Shown here: piece after piece, positions 15,490 through 20,253 of the stretch
How positions within the stretch are numbered: position 1 is the first letter of the stretch
Layout of the letters: every line of letters starts with the position of its first letter
Origin: Erysipelothrix sp.
Lineage (GTDB): Bacteria; Bacillota_I; Bacilli_A; Erysipelotrichales; Erysipelotrichaceae
Direction of reading: 5' to 3'
Assembly (NCBI GenBank): GCA_012520695.1
Contig: JAAYNU010000132.1
Span: 1-20,253, forward strand
Length of the DNA: 20,253 bases
The notes under the pieces: model-generated
The model's input: only the letters and a program-made list of their open reading frames with translations
Told to the model about the DNA's origin: nothing
The model's database searches: none
Made by a program: the position numbers and the translations under genes

Positions 15490-16702
15490 TGTGTTCTCCT
15501 CGGTATGCATAGACGAATCCTGGTTTTACAGATTTCGCAACGCGCTGTACATCTTCTGCACTCACCTTCGCGATGGCTTCTTGAATTTCTTCGACACTGT
15601 TTTCAATGCCTAACATAGCATTTCTAAAAATGTGACTTGTGTATGATTTTTGATTCTCATTCACACCTTCCATCTGCATGATTAAGTATTGTCTTGCAGC
15701 AGAAACATCATGGACATCTGTTTTCATGATTTCGATTTGTTCATTAATCAGGTCCAATGCTTTATCTTTATTTGAATCATTCACACCCGTTGCTATGTAA
15801 AAGATACCATCAAAGATTTGGCGCGAAGAATAGATTGAATAACATAAACTATGTTGTTCTCGCACCACTTGGAATAAGAGTGACGAAGGCAATTGTCCTA
15901 AATGAGCAATATACACTAAGTAAGCTGCATAATCTTCACTGAGCGGTGTAATATCTGTTTCAAAGACAAGTACCAGTTCCGTTTGTTTCCCTCGATACAT
16001 TACTTCTTCGGTAGCGGGTGTTATATTCGTTTTTAGAAGCGCATCGCTGACACTTGCGCTGTTTCCTATTTCAAATCTTGTATAGTCTGCATTATCAGGA
16101 ATCGGACCAACAGTATATATCTCTTTATTAAAGTCATTAATGCACAATTGGTGAAGATCCTTAACATCTTGTAATGTAACTGAATCAAGATCCTCTAAGT
16201 TACCAAGCGCAGTTAGTGAGAAGGTTTGGCCCGCACCCGCTGATTTAAACGCTTCAACGATTGCGTATTGAGATGGGTTTTCTTTAATACGACTGTGGTT
16301 TAAGCGCATGTTCTTAAGAGCTTCACTGAATGTTTCTTCATTAAGTAGTGGTTCATAGAGCATATCCGCTAGAAGGTTTAATTGTTCCTGGAATAAATCC
16401 GTATCCACAAAGTGCTCCGCAATCGCGACAACAGACAAATCAATGACTTGGTATGAGCCCATTGAATACGTTGTTGATCCGATCTTTGCACCATAAAGCA
16501 TGTCGAGTCGCTGTGCGATGGACGCTTTACTTGAATTCGTTGTGAGACGATCACTCATCATTTGAGCTAATAAATTCGCAGTGGTATTTTGAAATGCTTT
16601 CATTTTGAATACAATCTTCAATGAAGCATAGACTGATTGAAATTTGTCATCTTTAATTTGATGAATTTTAACGCTGTTCTTGAGTACGATGTTTTCTTTC
16701 AT
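15476..16702 (-). CDS. ymfF: M16-family protein without zinc motif (YmfF-like)
   Basis: Predicted 408 residues with M16 fold features (a central ...NEETFSEALKNMRLNHSRIKENPSQYA region and C-terminal LGQLPSSLLFQVVREQHSLCYSIYSS). The HxxEH zinc site is missing: the equivalent helix reads NLLAQMMSDR (43-52). It should be the non-catalytic partner of the next gene, as in other two-chain M16 enzymes where one half shapes the chamber. The ATG at 16702 is preceded by a near-perfect GGAGGA site 7 nt away; an upstream in-frame start at 16726 would lie in the promoter. First gene of the ymfF-ymfH unit, divergent from pncB. Confidence 0.88.
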   Translation of the reverse strand: MKENIVLKNSVKIHQIKDDKFQSVYASLKIVFKMKAFQNTTANLLAQMMSDRLTTNSSKASIAQRLDMLYGAKIGSTTYSMGSYQVIDLSVVAIAEHFVDTDLFQEQLNLLADMLYEPLLNEETFSEALKNMRLNHSRIKENPSQYAIVEAFKSAGAGQTFSLTALGNLEDLDSVTLQDVKDLHQLCINDFNKEIYTVGPIPDNADYTRFEIGNSASVSDALLKTNITPATEEVMYRGKQTELVLVFETDITPLSEDYAAYLVYIAHLGQLPSSLLFQVVREQHSLCYSIYSSRQIFDGIFYIATGVNDSNKDKALDLINEQIEIMKTDVHDVSAARQYLIMQMEGVNENQKSYTSHIFRNAMLGIENSVEEIQEAIAKVSAEDVQRVAKSVKPGFVYAYRGEHNEEN

Positions 16703-16725
16703 AATTTTCCTCCAAAAGTGATACA

Positions 16726-16755
16726 ATAGTAGTACAATTGTACATCATCGTACAA
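16726..16755 (-). promoter_or_regulatory. ymfF: Promoter of the ymfF-ymfH unit
   Basis: Minus strand: -35 TTGTAC (16750-16755), 18-nt spacer, -10 TACTAT (16726-16731). The -35 is itself one of three GTACAA-type half-sites, so a bound regulator would cover the whole promoter. A pncB promoter on the plus strand is not clear to me. Confidence 0.55.
16732..16755. promoter_or_regulatory. GTACAA/TTGTAC half-site cluster, candidate operator between ymfF and pncB
   Basis: Three hexamers: GTACAA (16732-16737), TTGTAC (16738-16743), GTACAA (16750-16755). The first two make a perfect 12-bp palindrome GTACAATTGTAC. The last two make an inverted repeat with a 6-base gap, TTGTACATCATCGTACAA. The site lies in the 76-bp gap between divergent genes, 24 bases before the pncB start codon, and could control both. 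Regulator unknown. Confidence 0.6.
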
Positions 16756-16778
16756 CAAATAGAAAGATTGGTAACTCA

Positions 16779-18221
16779 ATGATTAAAACAGATGACTTAG
16801 TATTCCTTACGGACCTTTATGAGTATTCCATGGCATACACCTATTTCAAACAAAAGCGTCATGAAGATATCGTTTACTTCGATATGTTCACCCGAAAAAT
16901 CCCTGACAAGGGAGGATATTTAATCTTCAATGGCCTTCGAAAACTGATTGAATCAATTCAAAACTTTAAATTCAATCAATCACACATCGACTATCTTCGA
17001 GAATGCGGATTTGACGATGAAGACTTCTTAGATTATCTACTAAAGATGGACCTTCGCATTGATATGTGGGCAGTTGAAGATGGAACGGTAGTCTTTGCGA
17101 ATGAACCCCTCGTTACAGTACGAGGAACAGTCATTGAAGCACAGATTATCGAAACACTCTTATTACTTTCAATTAACTATTCAACACTCGTTACGACTAA
17201 AGCAAGTCGCATTGTGAATGCTGCACGTGGACGCGCAGTGCTTGAATTTGGAGCACGTCGAGCCCATGGTTATGATTCATCCCTAGACGGTGCACGCGGT
17301 GCAGTCATTGCAGGATGTGTTGGTACTTCACACACACTTGCAGGGTACGAATACGGAGCCTATGTTTCCGGTACAATGGCACACTCCTACATTCAGTTAC
17401 ACGATACTGAACTGGAAGCATTTACTGAATATGCAACACACAACCCAACAAATTCAATTTTCTTAGTTGATACATACGATACTTTATTATCGGGTGTTCC
17501 TAACGCAATTAAAGTCGCAAAAGAAGTCCTTGAACCAAAGGGAAATCGCTTAAAAGCCATTCGCCTTGATTCAGGTGACCTTGCGTACCTTTCAAAAGAA
17601 GCGCGTAAACAACTGGATGCTGCAGGACTTCATGATTGTAAGATCATGGCCTCAAACTCACTTGATGAGTACATCATTGATGATTTAATTTATCAAGGAG
17701 CAGCAATCGACCAATTTGGTGTTGGCGAAAACTTAATCACATCAAAATCTGAACCCGTTCTTGGTGGTGTTTATAAGCTTGTCGCTGAAGAGCGCGGTGA
17801 TGAAATTATTCCAAAAATTAAGGTTTCTGATAACATTGAGAAAATCACAAACCCTGGATATAAACGCCTCTACCGTTTCTATGACAACAATACAAACAAA
17901 GCACTTGCGGACTATATTGCGCTTGCGGATGAAGTCATTCCAACGGATACGATCACGATTTTTGATCCAAGTGCTACTTGGAAAAAGAAAACACTCACCA
18001 ATTACCAAATACGTGAACTTCAAGTTCCAGTATTCGTAGAAGGTCAGTGTGTGTACGAACTTCCAAATCTTCATGAAGTTCAAATATATTCCAAGAAAGA
18101 AATGGAAACAATGTGGGACGAAGTGAAGCGTCTTCACTACCCTCATAACTACTATGTGGATTTATCACAGAAACTTTATGATATGAAGATCAGTCTTCTC
18201 CATGATTTAACTGAAAACTAG
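16779..18221 (+). CDS. pncB: Nicotinate phosphoribosyltransferase
   Basis: NAD salvage: nicotinate plus PRPP (with ATP) gives nicotinate mononucleotide. Predicted 480 residues, normal for the Gram-positive form. It begins with the typical LTDLYEYSMAYTYF (10-23) and has EFGARRAHG (156-164), SGTMAHSYIQ (197-206) with catalytic His202, LVDTYDTL (229-236), RLDSGDLAYL near 264, and FGVGENLIT later. It is the only plus-strand gene here. It is divergent from ymfF and convergent with thrS, so it is a single-gene unit. Its ribosome site is weak (AAAGATTGG), which fits low expression. The half-site cluster just upstream may link it to a regulator. Confidence 0.96.
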   Translation: MIKTDDLVFLTDLYEYSMAYTYFKQKRHEDIVYFDMFTRKIPDKGGYLIFNGLRKLIESIQNFKFNQSHIDYLRECGFDDEDFLDYLLKMDLRIDMWAVEDGTVVFANEPLVTVRGTVIEAQIIETLLLLSINYSTLVTTKASRIVNAARGRAVLEFGARRAHGYDSSLDGARGAVIAGCVGTSHTLAGYEYGAYVSGTMAHSYIQLHDTELEAFTEYATHNPTNSIFLVDTYDTLLSGVPNAIKVAKEVLEPKGNRLKAIRLDSGDLAYLSKEARKQLDAAGLHDCKIMASNSLDEYIIDDLIYQGAAIDQFGVGENLITSKSEPVLGGVYKLVAEERGDEIIPKIKVSDNIEKITNPGYKRLYRFYDNNTNKALADYIALADEVIPTDTITIFDPSATWKKKTLTNYQIRELQVPVFVEGQCVYELPNLHEVQIYSKKEMETMWDEVKRLHYPHNYYVDLSQKLYDMKISLLHDLTEN

Positions 18222-18222
18222 T

Positions 18223-18260
18223 AAAATGGTCTCACTTCTAAATTGAAGTGAGACCATTTT
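18223..18260. terminator. Bidirectional intrinsic terminator between pncB and thrS
   Basis: A perfect 16-bp stem AAAATGGTCTCACTTC (18223-18238) with its complement at 18245-18260 and a 6-base loop. The plus strand continues as T-rich sequence and the minus stem also ends in TTTT, so it can stop both convergent genes. It begins 1 base after the pncB stop and touches the thrS stop at 18261. Confidence 0.92.
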
Positions 18261-20006
18261 TTATAACTGATGAATTGTTTTTTCTTTGATTTCTTTCAAT
18301 GCGAGTTCAACGAATTCATTGAGGTCCATTGAATTTTGATCACGTTCACCATAACGGCGAAGGTTAACAGATTTATCTTCAATTTCCTTCTCCCCAATGA
18401 TTAATTGAAGCGGAGTTTTATTCTTTTGTGCTTCTCTTAAACGGTAACCAAGTTTTTCATTTCGACCATCAACGTGTGCTCTAATTCCCACAGCATTTAG
18501 TTTTTCCAGAACCTCATTCGCATAGTCCATATGGAATTCTGTGTTAACTGGAATTACTTCAACTTGAAGTGGTGATAACCAAACTGGGAATGCCCCTCCG
18601 AAGTGCTCAATTAGAATTCCAATGAATCGTTCAATGGATCCAAAGATTGCGCGGTGAAGCATGACAGGACGTTTCTTTTCGCCCTTCTCGTCTACATAGA
18701 CAAGGTCAAATCGTTCTGGTAGGTTATTGTCAAGTTGAACAGTACCACATTGCCAGATACGGTTTAGTGAGTCACGAACCTTGAAGTCAAGCTTCGGACC
18801 ATAGAATGCTCCGTCGCCTGGATTGATTTTATATGGTTTTCCAGCTGCATCCATCGCATCCTTCAATGCTTGTTCTGATGCATCCCAGATTTCAACTGTA
18901 CCAATATAATTAGCTTCTGGTCGAGTTGATAGTTCAATTGTATACTCTAGTCCGAAGATTGAGTAGATTTCATCAATGAAGTCTAAAATCTCAATGATTT
19001 CAGATTGAAGTTGTTCTTGTGTCATGAATAAGTGAGCATCATCTTGTGTAAATGATCGAACTCTGAATAGACCATTCAATGCGCCACTTGCTTCATAACG
19101 GTGAACATGGCCCATCTCTGCTAAACGCATTGGTAAATCACGATATGAGTGTAAGCCGTTCTTATAAACAAGCATACCACCCGGACAGTTCATGGGTTTA
19201 ATCGCAAATTCACGATCTTCGATTGTTGATGTATACATGTTGTCCTTATAGTTACCCCAGTGACCTGAGATTTCCCAAAGTTCTTTTGAAAGCATTGTTG
19301 GTGTTTCACAGAAAACATAGCCACGATTTAAATGCATCTTACGATAAACATCTTCAAGTGCATGGCGCAGTGTCATTCCATTAGGTAACCAAAATGGCAT
19401 CCCTGGACCGTATTCACTCAACATGAATAAACCAAGTTCTTTACCAAGCTTTTTGTGATCGCGTGCTTTCGCAGCTTCGAGCCATGCTTCGTATTTTTCT
19501 AGGTCTTCTTGTGTTTCAAATGTGATTCCGTAAACGCGTTGCAACATTTGATTGTTGGCATCGCCCTTCCAGTATGCACCCGAAACTTTTAATAGTTTAA
19601 AGAATTTAATCTTCTTTGTTGTTTCAACGTGTGGTCCTCGGCAAAGATCAATGAACTCTGCTTGACGGTATGCACTGATAACTTCATCTTCGCCCAAACG
19701 GTTGATAAGATCAAGTTTATATAAGTCGTCTTTAAACTCTTCAAGTGCTTCTTCTTTTGTGAGTTCCACTCGTGTAATGCGCTTGTCTTCTTTTGAAATC
19801 TTGCGCATCATTTGTTCAATCTTAGGGAAGTCCTCTTCTGAGATTGAAGCATCTCCTAAATCCATATCATAGTAAAACCCGTCTTCAATAACCGGTCCTA
19901 CCCAAAACTGTGCTTGTGGATACAAGCGTTTGACTGCATGAGCCAGTAAATGTGCACTGGAGTGATTTAAAACATTGAGTTTTTCATCTTCTTTAATATT
20001 AATCAT
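18261..20006 (-). CDS. thrS: Threonyl-tRNA synthetase lacking the TGS domain
   Basis: Charges tRNA-Thr. Predicted 581 residues against about 640 in E. coli. The editing domain comes almost at once: His15 and His19 (NHSSAHLLAHAV), then Cys122 and His126 (CRGPH). The catalytic core has Cys274 (MNCPGG), motif 2 GHVHRYEASGALNGLFRVRSFTQ, His325 (DDAHLF) and motif 3 LHRAIFGSIERFIGILIEHFGG; the anticodon-binding domain follows. Each of these is 58-60 residues earlier than its E. coli counterpart, so exactly the N-terminal TGS domain is absent and nothing else. The start is firm: AGAAGGA lies 8-9 nt before the ATG at 20006, and a T-box terminator ends just upstream. Last on the minus strand before the convergent pncB. 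Confidence 0.96.
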   Translation of the reverse strand: MINIKEDEKLNVLNHSSAHLLAHAVKRLYPQAQFWVGPVIEDGFYYDMDLGDASISEEDFPKIEQMMRKISKEDKRITRVELTKEEALEEFKDDLYKLDLINRLGEDEVISAYRQAEFIDLCRGPHVETTKKIKFFKLLKVSGAYWKGDANNQMLQRVYGITFETQEDLEKYEAWLEAAKARDHKKLGKELGLFMLSEYGPGMPFWLPNGMTLRHALEDVYRKMHLNRGYVFCETPTMLSKELWEISGHWGNYKDNMYTSTIEDREFAIKPMNCPGGMLVYKNGLHSYRDLPMRLAEMGHVHRYEASGALNGLFRVRSFTQDDAHLFMTQEQLQSEIIEILDFIDEIYSIFGLEYTIELSTRPEANYIGTVEIWDASEQALKDAMDAAGKPYKINPGDGAFYGPKLDFKVRDSLNRIWQCGTVQLDNNLPERFDLVYVDEKGEKKRPVMLHRAIFGSIERFIGILIEHFGGAFPVWLSPLQVEVIPVNTEFHMDYANEVLEKLNAVGIRAHVDGRNEKLGYRLREAQKNKTPLQLIIGEKEIEDKSVNLRRYGERDQNSMDLNEFVELALKEIKEKTIHQL

Positions 20007-20033
20007 GTGTGTTCCTTCTTTCTTTTTGTAAAT

Positions 20034-20076
20034 AAAAAAATACCACGAAAATCATCCAAGGACGAATAATCGCGGT
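20034..20076 (-). terminator. thrS: T-box-controlled terminator of thrS
   Basis: Minus strand: ACCGCGA (20076-20070) pairs with TCGTGGT (20048-20042); inside, after a small internal loop, TCGTCC pairs with GGATGA. A run of seven T follows (20040-20034). The alternative antiterminator pairs AAGG and GCGA of the T-box with CCTT and TCGT, sharing bases with this stem. Confidence 0.88.
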
Positions 20077-20235
20077 ACCACCTTAATTCTCTAAAATAGA
20101 GCTCTTCATTATCTGTTAACGCCAGCGACGGAACTGTTTCTAAAGTTCGCTCAAAGGTGGTAAACAACAGGATCTACGAGAAGTTTTCACCAAGCACTTC
20201 ACTCTCTAATTCAATCACTCTTATTCATGTCCTTA
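20034..20235 (-). promoter_or_regulatory. thrS: Threonine T-box riboswitch (leader of thrS)
   Basis: Minus strand carries the canonical T-box AAGGTGGTACCGCG (20084-20071). In its UGGU bulge the U pairs with discriminator base A of uncharged tRNA. Upstream lie Stem I with the GGTG apical element (in CTTGGTGAAAA) and TTTACCACCTTTGAGC, where the first ACC (20161-20159) is the likely specifier codon for threonine. A further stem, AGCGAACT with AGTTCCGTCGCT, follows. Uncharged tRNA-Thr binding would favour the antiterminator and turn thrS on. The promoter is not clearly seen and may lie beyond the right edge. Confidence 0.92.
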
Positions 20236-20253
20236 TCAAAGCTTATGATGTTA

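Noticed and set aside
16732..16755. NiaR operator for pncB
   Set aside because: The half-sites do not match the NiaR consensus as I know it, so I left the regulator unnamed.

Overview
The window looks like chromosome of a low-GC Gram-positive bacterium (Firmicutes/Bacillota). The evidence is the AGGAGG-type ribosome binding sites, a threonine T-box leader, scpAB-rluB synteny, a YmfF/YmfH-type M16 pair and dense TAATG-coupled operons. Protein style (a short TGS-less ThrRS, a compact genome) suggests Erysipelotrichia, but that placement is inference. Almost everything is on the minus strand; only pncB is on the plus strand. No gene-free stretch exceeds about 200 bases. I found no tRNA, rRNA, insertion sequence, phage gene or CRISPR array.

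Layout, left to right. 1-1890: a small minus-strand operon encoding a 144-residue membrane protein with a CTPC motif, followed by a CoA-disulfide reductase whose C-terminal rhodanese domain is cut by the left edge. Its promoter spacer holds a perfect 18-bp palindrome (1863-1880) of the CsoR/CstR operator type. This points to persulfide (reactive sulfur) or copper-responsive control and is the most interesting item here. 1911-5465: a phnD-phnC-phnE-phnE ABC importer operon of the phosphonate/phosphite class, with its own promoter, a hairpin between phnD and phnC, and a terminator at the end.

5500-13683: a ten-gene, tightly packed operon transcribed leftward in the order thyA, folA, pdp, scpA, scpB, rluB, rsmE, an unrecognised gene, a murE-like ligase, deoC. 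Neighbouring genes overlap or nearly touch. The operon mixes thymidylate synthesis (thyA, folA) and pyrimidine deoxynucleoside breakdown (pdp, deoC) with chromosome segregation, rRNA modification and a cell wall step.

13788-16755: a short SSB-like protein with a probable TTG start, behind an intergenic region rich in TGCATA half-sites, and two M16-family proteins (one catalytic, one without the zinc motif). A compact region with three GTACAA half-sites separates the M16 genes from the divergent pncB (NAD salvage), and may control one or both. 18223-18260: a long bidirectional terminator between pncB and the convergent thrS. 18261-20253: thrS, encoding a threonyl-tRNA synthetase without the TGS domain, preceded by a threonine T-box riboswitch that reaches close to the right edge.
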